Assembly (NCBI RefSeq): GCF_014904795.1
Contig: NZ_JACZFS010000017.1
Location: forward strand, 124,001 to 188,000
Direction: 5' to 3'
Length of the DNA: 64,000 nucleotides
From: Nisaea nitritireducens
GTDB lineage: Bacteria > Pseudomonadota > Alphaproteobacteria > Thalassobaculales > Thalassobaculaceae
In this document: positions 27,969 to 35,957 of the stretch, one piece after another
Numbering within the stretch: the first letter of the stretch is position 1
How the letters are laid out: the number at the start of each line of letters is the position of its first letter
The notes under the pieces: generated by a model
Database searches by the model: none
Seen by the model: only the letters and a program-made list of their open reading frames with translations
What the model was told of the DNA's origin: nothing
Translations under genes and position numbers: made by a program

Positions 27969-28442
27969 CTATTTCGGCACGCGGAAGGGTTTATGGCACC
28001 CGCCACAAGTTTTCCCGACATCGCCGATCGCAGCTTGCAGGGCCGGCAGGCCATCACCGGCGACCTTTGCCATCGCAACCGACGCTTCGGCAAGTGCCTT
28101 GCTCTTCCCGTTGACCTCGGGATAGGTCGACCAGATTTCCGCCTTGGCGCGGGTCTTGTCAGGCATCGCGGCTGCGTCCGAGCCTTTGGGCCACAACGCG
28201 CCTTGATCCAGCGCGGCCAACGCGGCGAGGTTGCCGGCGGCGGCGCTCGCTGCCGCTGCGTCGTAAGCTACATTGCCTTTCGCCATTGCCCCAAGCTGGC
28301 CGAGGTTGAAGGAATAGAGCGACATCACGGCCTTGCGCGCCTCGATGGCCTTTTCCAGATGGCCGTCCGCAAACACCGGCGCCGTTACAAGAAGCGCGGC
28401 AGAAAAGCCGAAGGCGGTGAGTACTGTTTTGATTTTTTGCAT
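27969..28442 (-). CDS. Cytochrome c' (class II)
   Basis: The ATG at 28442 has GGGAG upstream. A signal peptide (AFGFSAALLVTAPVFA-DG) precedes a four-helix protein of about 135 mature residues. The heme motif CGGCHKPFR lies at the very C-terminus, the defining feature of cytochromes c'. Such proteins bind NO or CO at a five-coordinate heme and help in NO detoxification or electron transfer in the periplasm. It is the first gene before a di-heme cytochrome c. Confidence 0.9.
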   Translation of the reverse strand: MQKIKTVLTAFGFSAALLVTAPVFADGHLEKAIEARKAVMSLYSFNLGQLGAMAKGNVAYDAAAASAAAGNLAALAALDQGALWPKGSDAAAMPDKTRAKAEIWSTYPEVNGKSKALAEASVAMAKVAGDGLPALQAAIGDVGKTCGGCHKPFRVPK

Positions 28443-28639
28443 GTTCGATCTCCCACTGCAGGCAAGTTTGCCTGCCTTTAGGCTACAACAGCAGAAATTC
28501 CTGTACATTCACTAACAGGTCATCGGGGCATCTATCGTGAACGACACCCCGCGGAAACATGAAGGACAGAGCGCCTCCGTGACGCGATTACACACTCTAC
28601 CCTCTGTGCAACCCAGCAGGCAGACCTATATCCGTCCTT

Positions 28640-29164
28640 ATGACCGGCCGCGCGATCCTCACAGTCCTGATATCCCTGCTGCCCTCGGCCGCTCTGGCCG
28701 ATCTCGTCGTGACATTCATCGAGGCCTCCCCCTCCGACCTGTTCATCGTCGAGAACCGGGACGATTGCGAATACTACGACTTCGGTATGCAGATCGATCT
28801 GCGCAGCTCTGCCGGCGGCCTGTTATTCGACATTTCCGAGGGCGGCGCAGGCGCGAGTGTCTATGAACCATTCGGCATCGCCGAGGGCCGGGATGCGGTC
28901 CGGAGCTTTACCCCCGTGACGGACGGCGACCGTGTCGCATCGATCCTGTTCGACAGGCTCGAAGGACGCGGACGCGTCGTCTTTACCGTGGATGTCGACG
29001 ACACCTTACCCGAAGGCCCTTATGGGCAGACGGTCGTGGATTCATCGGAGATCGCGGGCGCCATGATTGTCATCACGACGATAGGGCAAGAACCTGCGAC
29101 AGCCCTCTTTCTGCCGAACGGGAAAGCCACGGCAAAGCTCAAGGGCTGCGGGCCGGTATCCTGA
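28640..29164 (+). CDS. Exported protein of unknown function
   Basis: A signal peptide (AILTVLISLLPSAALA-DL) is followed by a mainly beta-strand acidic domain of about 150 residues with only two cysteines (ENRDDCEYYDF and KGCGPVS at the end), likely a disulfide linking the N- and C-terminal edges. No family recognised. The ribosome site is weak. The gene stands alone. Confidence 0.65.
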   Translation: MTGRAILTVLISLLPSAALADLVVTFIEASPSDLFIVENRDDCEYYDFGMQIDLRSSAGGLLFDISEGGAGASVYEPFGIAEGRDAVRSFTPVTDGDRVASILFDRLEGRGRVVFTVDVDDTLPEGPYGQTVVDSSEIAGAMIVITTIGQEPATALFLPNGKATAKLKGCGPVS

Positions 29165-29250
29165 AAAACCTCTGGCCACCGCCGAATTCTGACCCGATTC
29201 TGAAACGGGTCCTTGATGTATCGACGAAGCCTGATATTTACACGCCATGA

Positions 29251-29766
29251 TTGGCGTTTTCAGAAATCAGGCTCGAAACCGATGCGGTATTGCACTTGAG
29301 TGTCGATGAAAAAGAGTTCGAGAGAGTGCGATCGCCGCTTCTTCAGGAAGCGTTCACGCTCTGGAACAGAAAGCGGGGCAATCGCCTCATGGCCAGCCGC
29401 GCTGATTTCGACCCGTTGGAGATGCCACGATTGCTATCGTCGATCATCTTGGTCGATGTCGAAAACGACGGCGCCAAGTTTAGAATTCGTCTCGTCGGGA
29501 CGAAAATCGTCGATATGTTCGGCAGTGATTATACCGGAAAATATTTGGACGATATCGATTTCGGTGATGTCAGAAGCAAGGTTCTGAACGAATACCGTCT
29601 GCCAGTTTCCGAGAAGCGTCCGGTATTTTCGGACCATGATTTCCGAAAGCTAAATGATTACCGCCACACTATCGAACGCGCGATCTTCCCGCTTTCGGAC
29701 GACGGCAAAACCGTCAACAAACTCATCGCATTTCTTGATTTCGAGCGAATCACAACACCCGAATAA
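29251..29766 (+). CDS. PAS_5-type domain protein (second copy)
   Basis: A 171-residue protein with the same core as the one at 14528: LLQEAFTLWNRKRGN, PRLLSSIILVDVENDGAKFRI, RLVGTKIVDMFGSDYTGKYLDDID and the terminal IERAIFPLSDDGKTVNKLIA. The start appears to be TTG at 29251; no ATG in frame precedes the domain. It is a stand-alone sensor with no output domain, and it is the last chromosomal gene before the integrated element. Confidence 0.78.
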   Translation: MAFSEIRLETDAVLHLSVDEKEFERVRSPLLQEAFTLWNRKRGNRLMASRADFDPLEMPRLLSSIILVDVENDGAKFRIRLVGTKIVDMFGSDYTGKYLDDIDFGDVRSKVLNEYRLPVSEKRPVFSDHDFRKLNDYRHTIERAIFPLSDDGKTVNKLIAFLDFERITTPE

Positions 29767-29860
29767 CAACCCCACAAGGCCGCTTCCGCTTACCAATACT
29801 GCCTATCGGCTGGCTATCCCACGAAATCGCAACGTGCTTTCACCCACGGGGCCCCAATAG

Positions 29861-29892
29861 AAAAAACCGCCGTCACGTCCGTGCAGCGGTTT
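29861..29892 (-). terminator. Intrinsic terminator of the tRNA-Lys gene
   Basis: On the minus strand, AAACCGC pairs with GCGGTTT across a loop of about 15 nt and ends in a six-T run. It sits 29 bp past the CCA end of the tRNA fragment at 29921 and is the chromosomal downstream end of that tRNA gene. Confidence 0.75.
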
Positions 29893-29920
29893 ATCAAGCT
29901 ACCGATTTCAAGGCGGAGAG

Positions 29921-29965
29921 TGGTGGGCGCACAAGGACTCGAACCTTGGACCCGCTGATTAAGAG
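29921..29965 (-). other. 3' fragment of tRNA-Lys(CTT): attachment-site half of an integrated element
   Basis: Read on the minus strand the 45 bp give the 3' part of a tRNA: loop CTCTTAA (anticodon CTT), anticodon-stem 3' arm TCAGC, T-arm CAAGG-TTCGAGT-CCTTG, acceptor strand TGCGCCC, discriminator A and encoded CCA. The 5' half is missing: the bases before CTCTTAA do not pair with TCAGC and no D-arm is present. This is the footprint left at one side when an integrase uses the 3' half of a tRNA gene. Because the tRNA terminator is to the left, the element lies to the right and the restored intact tRNA should be at its far end. Confidence 0.85.
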
Positions 29966-30109
29966 AAGGTGTAAAGCCAAGGCATTCTGCGGCCATTCCG
30001 ACAAGTTCTACATTCGTTCACCATAGACATTTCAATGACTTACGACGCTTGTCGGAATCAAACAAGCTCGGTGAAAAGCGCCCAAACGCAGGCGCGGGAG
30101 TATGAAGCC

Positions 30110-30757
30110 ATGCATAAGATAGTGGATCGAATGAGGGCGCGGGCAGCGGAGCACGCACCCACCCGACGCGGCTTTATCGCCAATGCAGCCGTGTTCGCTG
30201 TGGCAGGGATTGTTGGTGGCGCCGGCGGGATGCTGCGTGACGAGGCCCTTATGTGGGGCGCAGAGAAGGCCGCTGACATGGCCGGTGTCGGCAGCGGCGA
30301 TCCGATCCCCACCGCCGCCTACGCAAGCACGCCGCGCACCGTCGAGCAGTTTATGTCGCAGGCGGCCGACTACCAGCTGGGCGGACTTGAGGCGTGGCGT
30401 GACCGCCGCGGCATGGATGACTTGCCGGAGATATGCCGGGACAGGGCGGCCCGAACGTTCGAGGGGCCACACGGTCTCCGTCATGTGAAGGAGATTGGGA
30501 AAGGACTCCGCCTATGGGGCTCTGAAATCGAAGGCATGCCTCTGGTGCAAGCATTCGATGCGGAGTACGGGAGATGGTGTGCCAGCCGACTGAATAAATG
30601 CCGACTGAAGCAAGAGGCTTATGCGGAGGCCTGTGTAGCCGTCATAAGGCGCGCGGACGGGCCGCCACGCTATGTACGGTATCTGACGTTGCTGTTGCCT
30701 TGGGAAAACGGCGACGTGGTCAGCGTCTCGCGCCCGCTCGAAGTCAGGGACGCATAA
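30110..30757 (+). CDS. Membrane-anchored protein with a PAS_5-like C-terminal region
   Basis: The ATG at 30110 follows GGGAG. Near residue 18 is TRRGFIANAAVFAVAGIVGG, a twin-arginine-like start to a hydrophobic segment, so the product (215 aa) is probably exported or membrane-bound. The C-terminal ~90 residues (LRLWGSEIEGMPLVQAFDAE ... RYLTLLLPWENGDVV) resemble the PAS_5 proteins on the chromosome, especially the terminal strand pattern LPW-G, but only weakly. It is the first gene inside the element, next to the tRNA scar. Its function is unknown. Confidence 0.55.
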   Translation: MHKIVDRMRARAAEHAPTRRGFIANAAVFAVAGIVGGAGGMLRDEALMWGAEKAADMAGVGSGDPIPTAAYASTPRTVEQFMSQAADYQLGGLEAWRDRRGMDDLPEICRDRAARTFEGPHGLRHVKEIGKGLRLWGSEIEGMPLVQAFDAEYGRWCASRLNKCRLKQEAYAEACVAVIRRADGPPRYVRYLTLLLPWENGDVVSVSRPLEVRDA

Positions 30758-31460
30758 CCTCCCTGCACCGCTCCAGGACGAAAGCCGGGCTGCTATAGCC
30801 GAGGCTGTGATGGTTCACGAGAGTCCAGTTGTTCCGGTCTTCCTGCGCTTCCTTCGGCACACCTGCCGGCTTCCTGAGCCAATTCACCCGCCGTGCCAGG
30901 CTTTCCGCGCGAAACCTCTCCTCCACCTTTCGGCCGTCCTTCGTGAAATAGAAGTGATGCGGCGCCGCCCACCGGGCGCGGCCGGCGGCGCGGATCGTCG
31001 GCGGAATCAGTTCGTCCACGAGGACGCGGCTCAACTCAGTTTTCCGGAACTCAGGCGCAACGCAGATGGCGCCGGTGAAAATAGCCCGGTCGGTTATAGC
31101 CTCGCACACCCCTATCGCATCCCCCTCCACTTCCCACACGTCAAGCGGCTCGGCTGTCAGCCCCACCGCCTCCAGGTGCTCGCGTAGATCCGTGACCAGT
31201 ACAATCTGGAACCCACCGCCCGTAGCGATCGTCCGACCGTCTTTGCAGATGTCGAGCCAGAACCCGGAGGGGTTCGCCCGATCCGTGTAGCACTCAACGA
31301 ACGGATAGCCGCAAGCCTCCCAGAATTCGCGAAGACCGTCCCAGGACCACCGCAGCGTTGCATCGAGGCCGAGCGCGGCAAAGCGCCGGTCAGCAGCGGC
31401 AAAAAATGCGGATAGCGTGTCCCGTTCGGGTGCTAGGATTTGGGTATCGGCAAGAGCCAT
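30744..31460 (-). CDS. Prophage-borne protein with GNAT-like features
   Basis: The protein (238 aa from MALADTQ) contains GAICVAPEFRKTELSRVLVDEL, which resembles the acetyl-CoA-binding strand and helix of GNAT acyltransferases, although the R/Q-x-x-G-x-G/A signature is degenerate. The C-terminal part is rich in Trp, Arg and His (FYFTKDGRKVEERFRAE). It overlaps the end of the convergent gene by 14 bp and is divergent from the next gene 30 bp away. Acyltransferase activity is a guess. Confidence 0.55.
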   Translation of the reverse strand: MALADTQILAPERDTLSAFFAAADRRFAALGLDATLRWSWDGLREFWEACGYPFVECYTDRANPSGFWLDICKDGRTIATGGGFQIVLVTDLREHLEAVGLTAEPLDVWEVEGDAIGVCEAITDRAIFTGAICVAPEFRKTELSRVLVDELIPPTIRAAGRARWAAPHHFYFTKDGRKVEERFRAESLARRVNWLRKPAGVPKEAQEDRNNWTLVNHHSLGYSSPAFVLERCREVMRP

Positions 31461-31490
31461 TTTTTTGACCTTTTGAGGATTGGTTTTGAG

Positions 31491-31778
31491 ATGGCGCGCA
31501 CGAAATCCCGCTCCCGCATGCAAAAGCTCGCAGAGAAGGTGTTTCGGTTCGCAGTGGAGTTGGAGACGCCCGAGGGCGGTTTCGGTCACCGCTTCCGGGA
31601 TATGGAGGAGTGGCCCGCAGCCAGGGGGCTAGAGGGCTGGCTAGAGAAACACGGACGCGACAGTGCCGGCCGATGGTTCATGTTCGGGGCGACGTTCTAT
31701 TTCGCCGACGCTGAGACTGCGGAAGCGTTTAGGGCGGAGTTCGGCGGCAAGCAGCGGTCAAGTTCGCGGCCTAACTGA
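31491..31778 (+). CDS. Small prophage protein of unknown function
   Basis: A 95-residue basic-to-acidic protein starting MARTKSRSRMQKLAEKVFRF. The C-terminal part (GRWFMFGATFYFADAETAEAF) looks like a compact alpha/beta domain. It shares a 30-bp divergent promoter region with the GNAT-like gene. An in-frame upstream start at 31440 would overlap that gene and is less likely. Confidence 0.5.
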   Translation: MARTKSRSRMQKLAEKVFRFAVELETPEGGFGHRFRDMEEWPAARGLEGWLEKHGRDSAGRWFMFGATFYFADAETAEAFRAEFGGKQRSSSRPN

Positions 31779-31936
31779 AGGCTCCCAAATCTAAAGCATT
31801 TCTCTTTCACTAGGAATCATTGGTGATATCTGATTTTCCAGGGCTACTTAAACTATTGTTGTAGCTGCTTGCCTTTGAGCGCACCATGCAACCAAAAATA
31901 GACTTCTTGCGCTCAAAAAAAGGGGGCATCTAGATC

Positions 31937-33502
31937 GTGCGTTCAAAGTATCTCGATTATGATGGCACCGATCAGACCGTGATCATCATCGACAGCGGAT
32001 GGGCAAACGGTTACAGCGTTGGCAATCTCGCTTATCAGTGGGACTTTGCAGAGAATGATAGCTCTGCCTGGAATTGGGACAGCAAGACCCATGGCGCAAT
32101 GGTCGGCTCAGTCGTCCTCGATTACGCTGATGACGTAAACATTATCCACCTCAAGGTCTTCGACGATGGCCCGAGTGGTGGCGCCTCATTCTTAGATGTC
32201 GAGCGCGCCCTTCAATGGGCAGTCCAGAATGCAGGTTATTTCAACACTGCGAGCGTAAACATATCGCTCGGAGCCGGACGGTCGTATTTTGAGACGACTA
32301 CATCTCTCAGCAATGAGATCACAGCGCTCTACAATATGGGCATCATGACAACTGTCGCTGCCGGTAATTCGGGCGGTTACGGTGTCAATGTGATCAGCGC
32401 GAGTCCAAATGCGGTAGGCGTCGGGTCGGTCGATGCTTACGGGAACCTGTCTTACTTCAGCCAGACCCACTCCAGTCTCGTTGACCTCTATGCTCTGGGT
32501 GAAAATGTTCCAGTTGTAGATGTAAATGGAAATACAGACATCATTAGCGGTACCAGCTTCGCGGCGCCCGTAGTCTCGGCATCTTATGCAGCTCTCCAGG
32601 AAGCATCTCTGTCAATCACCAACTCTAATGTTACGATCGACCAGTTCTTGGACATGGCGATTAGCAGCGGTCGCAATGTGAATGGAAGCTCCAACAATTA
32701 CATCATCAGCACCGATGACCTGATCTCGCACTTTGTCGAAATTCAGGACAGCAAAGGCGACGGGACAGGAGGAACCATTTCTTTCGATGAGTCATACTAT
32801 CTATCGAACAATCCTGATGTGTTGTTGGCGGTTGCGAGCGGCCTTTTGGAGTCTGCTAAGCAGCATTACGATGTGCATGGCTTCCAAGAGGGACGAGATC
32901 CGTCAGCCTCCTTCGATTCGTCCTTCTACTTGGAATCTAATCCTGACGTCCGGGCGGCCGGCGTCCCCCCCCTGGATCACTACAATTCGTTTGGCCGTTT
33001 TGAGGGGCGCCTTCCGACGGCAGATGCGTCAAGCGACCAGGGCGACGATGGCGACGAAACGCCGGTTATTCCTCCTACCGATCCTCAGAGTCCCTGGGCT
33101 GAGAGCGCTCCGACAGTCTTTGCTCGAATCTATAGCCCAAACGGCGGCTCTTATGACTTCCGGGCCGGAGGTTGGTCGAATGACGTGATAGTCGGGACCA
33201 GCCAAAACGAGTATTTCGACATTAATTACGGCTTTGATACCCTAACTGGAGGAGGTGGATCTGACGTGTTCGCCTTCAACAGCGTTACAGACAACGATAC
33301 GATTACCGATTTTGATCCGCGTAATGATTTTCTGGATCTCGGGTACTGGGCCACGACCACATCGACCACAATCCACGAAACCGGAACCGGCAGCTCGGTC
33401 ATTCAGATAATCGACACCAGGAGCACAATCACCTTAACGGGCGTCACCGTTGACGAGTGGAGCTTGATAAGAGACGCAGACCACGGGGTCATTTTTGGGT
33501 AA
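31937..33502 (+). CDS. Subtilisin-like (S8) serine protease with repeat module and RTX-like C-terminus
   Basis: The catalytic triad is clear: Asp19 in VIIIDSGW, His52 in KTHGAMVG, Ser207 in GTSFAAPVVSA, with the oxyanion-hole region AAGNSGG in between. There is no signal peptide or prodomain; catalysis starts within 20 residues of the GTG start. After residue 275 come two copies of a roughly 35-residue module with the pattern YLxxNPDV...H/Y..G..EGR. The last ~110 residues (NDVIVGTSQNEYFDINYG, DTLTGGGGSDVFAF, then NDTITDFDPRNDFLDLG) resemble the Ca-binding, type-I-secreted end of serralysins. It is likely secreted without cleavage. The gene is plus strand, against the phage late operon. Confidence 0.82.
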   Translation: MRSKYLDYDGTDQTVIIIDSGWANGYSVGNLAYQWDFAENDSSAWNWDSKTHGAMVGSVVLDYADDVNIIHLKVFDDGPSGGASFLDVERALQWAVQNAGYFNTASVNISLGAGRSYFETTTSLSNEITALYNMGIMTTVAAGNSGGYGVNVISASPNAVGVGSVDAYGNLSYFSQTHSSLVDLYALGENVPVVDVNGNTDIISGTSFAAPVVSASYAALQEASLSITNSNVTIDQFLDMAISSGRNVNGSSNNYIISTDDLISHFVEIQDSKGDGTGGTISFDESYYLSNNPDVLLAVASGLLESAKQHYDVHGFQEGRDPSASFDSSFYLESNPDVRAAGVPPLDHYNSFGRFEGRLPTADASSDQGDDGDETPVIPPTDPQSPWAESAPTVFARIYSPNGGSYDFRAGGWSNDVIVGTSQNEYFDINYGFDTLTGGGGSDVFAFNSVTDNDTITDFDPRNDFLDLGYWATTTSTTIHETGTGSSVIQIIDTRSTITLTGVTVDEWSLIRDADHGVIFG

Positions 33503-33606
33503 TATTGGTTTGTATAAGGTCAGTCAGTTCGATTGACGGCTCCGGAATTATTCGGGCGCCGCCGTCACCGCCTTCGCGATGACAGACAGCGGAGCGAATA
33601 TATTGC

Positions 33607-33945
33607 TCACCGGCCGGTATCAGTGGAGCCGGAGACGGTCTCCGGAGGAAAGGGCGCCAACACCTTATCGGCTACCCGCTGCGCTCCTTCAGCGGTTGCC
33701 GCGCTTTCGGGCATGAGCACCGCCAGCTCCACAATCTCGTCATTCAGCTTGCGCGCGATATCGGTTGCGGAATCCGGCACAATGAAGCCAACAGTAGGCG
33801 CCAGAATAATGACAACCTCCAGGACAGCATCATAATCCACCGGATATCCTGCGATATTCAGTGCAGCGGCTACCGCAAAAGCGACAAGCCCAGACAGACC
33901 GGCGGCCCAGACCCTGCGCCCCGGAATCCATTTCTTCCACTTCAT
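33607..33945 (-). CDS. Small membrane protein at the end of the lysis block (holin-like)
   Basis: A 112-residue protein with a basic N-terminus (MKWKKWIPGRRVW) and two hydrophobic segments: AAGLSGLVAFAVAAALNIAG and VLEVVIILAPTVGFIVP. A charged C-terminal tail follows. Size, topology and position after lysozyme and lipoprotein genes fit a holin or lysis accessory protein, but there is no diagnostic motif and another holin candidate exists at 35078. Confidence 0.6.
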   Translation of the reverse strand: MKWKKWIPGRRVWAAGLSGLVAFAVAAALNIAGYPVDYDAVLEVVIILAPTVGFIVPDSATDIARKLNDEIVELAVLMPESAATAEGAQRVADKVLAPFPPETVSGSTDTGR

Positions 33946-33956
33946 GGGAATGCTCC

Positions 33957-34481
33957 TCAGTTTTTCATGGTGTTGTCAAAGCGAGCCAGCGTCATCGCGA
34001 GCGCTGAATCGTATGCGGTCACGTCGGCATCCACCGCCGCCACCAGGTCCGCCAGATCGGTAAGACCGGCCCGGGCGCCCTCCACCGTCTTCAGCGCATC
34101 GAAGGCGGTGCGGATCTTCGCGAGCGTCGAGAGGTCACCCGGCGGAACGTTGTCCTCGGTGAAGCGGTAAACCTCGTCCAGGAGCGCCACCGCGGCCGCG
34201 GAAACGCTTGTCTCGAAATAGCCGTCAATCACGGCCGCCGCGACTGAGTCCGAGGCATCGCGTAGGCGCTGGCACGCGGCCACGGCGCCGGCGGCGCCCT
34301 CTTTCTTGAGAGTGGCGCAGGTAAGTTCGGCGGCGCCCACCAGGCGCACAGCACGGGCCTTGTTGCTTTTGGCTGCGATCATCTGGTCGGCGGCCAGATC
34401 AAGCGGGGCCGGGACAGAGGCGCAGGCGGCCAGAAGCCCTACCACCAGGCAAAGCACAGGCATTTTCGCCAGTCGTTTCAT
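33957..34481 (-). CDS. Prophage lipoprotein of the lysis block
   Basis: A lipoprotein signal (KMPVLCLVVGLLAACAS; lipobox LAAC) precedes about 155 residues of Ala-rich helix with a central Cys pair (LTCATLKK and AACQRL). Outer-membrane lipoproteins of phage lysis cassettes include o-spanins, but those are usually shorter and Pro-rich, so the spanin idea is only positional. It lies between the lysozyme and a holin-like gene. Confidence 0.6.
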   Translation of the reverse strand: MKRLAKMPVLCLVVGLLAACASVPAPLDLAADQMIAAKSNKARAVRLVGAAELTCATLKKEGAAGAVAACQRLRDASDSVAAAVIDGYFETSVSAAAVALLDEVYRFTEDNVPPGDLSTLAKIRTAFDALKTVEGARAGLTDLADLVAAVDADVTAYDSALAMTLARFDNTMKN

Positions 34482-34514
34482 GGCAAATCTCCAATTCAGG
34501 TTTTCGGAAAGAGG

Positions 34515-35081
34515 TCAGCCGGCGGCGAGGCCGGCCTTCAGGTAACCGGCCTCGATGTTCCTACGCGACGGGTAGCTGTCTCCGAAGTGCTCCAACTCCT
34601 GGACCAATCCGGGCCAATCCCGCCGGCAGGCAAGCCGCCAGAATTTCGGCGCGCCGCCTTTGCCGGCGGGAAGGTAGAGATTCGGGCCGTACTGGTAGGC
34701 GACGGACGCAATGACCGTCTGGGCGGCAGGTGGCAGATCGAAGAATGAGCCGCCGGCATCGCGCTCATAGAGTGAGGCCAACGTTTCGGTGATCGACCCG
34801 CGCGCCGCGATCGACAGGAACCGCGCGTCTTCTTTGGTCACTTTGAGCGGCGCAAGCTCCAGTGCGGCGGCGGCCATCTCTTTCTTGAGGCCCAGATAAG
34901 GCCGCAACTGGTCGACCAGGCCCGCGCTGCAGCCCCACCGTTCCAGTTCCGCCTCGTCGCGCTGCCCCAGGTCCACGCCACAACCGACCGTGACACCGGA
35001 TTGCGACTTTTCGGACACCGGCACATAGCCGACCAACTCGAGACCGCCCTCGCGGGCTTCAATGAAAGCGTGATCGATCAT
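34515..35081 (-). CDS. Phage lysozyme/endolysin (pesticin- or T4-lysozyme-like)
   Basis: The N-terminus FIEAREGGLELVGYVPVSEKSQSGVTVGCGVDLGQRD has the Glu (EAREGG) and, about 22 residues later, the Thr/Val-x-GxGxD-L-G loop of lysozyme-like muramidases, the same layout as in pesticin and related endolysins. A middle helical part and FFDLPPAAQTVIASVAYQYG complete the fold. No signal peptide, so it should need the holin to reach peptidoglycan. Its ATG overlaps the holin stop (ATGA). Confidence 0.8.
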   Translation of the reverse strand: MIDHAFIEAREGGLELVGYVPVSEKSQSGVTVGCGVDLGQRDEAELERWGCSAGLVDQLRPYLGLKKEMAAAALELAPLKVTKEDARFLSIAARGSITETLASLYERDAGGSFFDLPPAAQTVIASVAYQYGPNLYLPAGKGGAPKFWRLACRRDWPGLVQELEHFGDSYPSRRNIEAGYLKAGLAAG

Positions 35082-35395
35082 TGCCGCGCCCTCTTTTCGA
35101 GAAACCGCTCGAGGTATGCCTCGATCCCGCGCGGCCCGAGGTAGGCTACCGCCGTCGAAACCGCCAACGTCCCCCGGATACCAAGGTCAAGGAATTCGGC
35201 CATGCCGGCCGCGATAATTCCCATACCGACCGCAAGCGGGAGTTCCCAGGCCAGCGACCAGGACCAGAACCGGCGATCACCGCGGCGGCATATCCCGGCC
35301 CGATACATCACCCGGCCAACGAAAGAGGCGCCGAAGATCGAGCCCCACGGCCATACTGAAGAAACCCACGCGGCAAGCTGGTCGCGCCAATCCAT
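35078..35395 (-). CDS. Phage holin (LydA/superfamily III-like)
   Basis: The 105-residue protein has an amphipathic start (WRDQLAAWVSSVWPWGSIFGASFVG), a basic loop (RRGDRRFW), then AWELPLAVGMGIIAAGMAEFLDLG and ISTAVAYLGP-type hydrophobic segments, and a charged C-terminus. This matches holins encoded immediately before lysozymes in alphaproteobacterial siphoviruses. Its role is to perforate the inner membrane and release the endolysin. Confidence 0.78.
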   Translation of the reverse strand: MDWRDQLAAWVSSVWPWGSIFGASFVGRVMYRAGICRRGDRRFWSWSLAWELPLAVGMGIIAAGMAEFLDLGIRGTLAVSTAVAYLGPRGIEAYLERFLEKRARQ

Positions 35396-35414
35396 AAACT
35401 ATCCCCCCCTCAAA

Positions 35415-35437
35415 AGAAAAACCGCCCAAAGGGCGGC
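35415..35437 (-). terminator. Terminator between tail-fibre and lysis genes
   Basis: CCGCCC pairs with GGGCGG around an AAA/TTT loop; on the minus strand the hairpin is followed by five Ts. It separates the DUF4376 gene from the holin. Confidence 0.75.
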
Positions 35438-35477
35438 GGAAATACGGAACATCGCGGGTTTCCTGAATTGGCGGACT

Positions 35478-35957
35478 CTAACTCAGCCAGCCCACCGTGA
35501 TGTCGATGGCATCCAGCTCGACGTCGTCTGTCGCGGCGCGGCAGGCGGACTTGAGCGCGTGCGCGGCCCGGATCAACGCCATCTTGTACGCTTTGGCGGC
35601 CCTGAACATGATGCGGACTTCGTCGTCCGTGAACACGATGTTCTGGTTGTCCGCTGCCCGCCAGTACCCGTCGTGGGCATCGACGGCGCCGCCCAGAAAG
35701 TCGGCCTCAATGGCCAGCATGTTCGCTTGGGCGGCATCGTCTATGTCATAGACATATTCCGGGTTAGCCGGATCCGGATCGACATGCGGGATGGCATAGG
35801 AGAAGCCCGCCGCAATGCGCTTTTTAAACTCGGCGTCGATCTTGTCGCAGAGATCTTCTTTGCGCTTCGGGAAGTTGGCCAGGTATTCCGCCGCGCGGGT
35901 CGCGGTTTCTTCCGCTGACAGACTGACGGGTACGCCGGTAACGAGCTTGAGGGTCAT
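35478..35957 (-). CDS. DUF4376-type phage tail-fibre-associated protein
   Basis: The 159-residue protein has the helical DUF4376 pattern: an early ETATRAAEYLANFPKRKEDLCDKIDAEF segment, followed by a charged, central Tyr/Asp-rich region, and a C-terminal KAYKMALIRAAHALKSACRAA helix. Such proteins lie just after tail-fibre genes in siphoviruses and resemble tail-fibre assembly factors. It starts inside the preceding gene's stop (ATGA). The role is positional. Confidence 0.68.
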   Translation of the reverse strand: MTLKLVTGVPVSLSAEETATRAAEYLANFPKRKEDLCDKIDAEFKKRIAAGFSYAIPHVDPDPANPEYVYDIDDAAQANMLAIEADFLGGAVDAHDGYWRAADNQNIVFTDDEVRIMFRAAKAYKMALIRAAHALKSACRAATDDVELDAIDITVGWLS

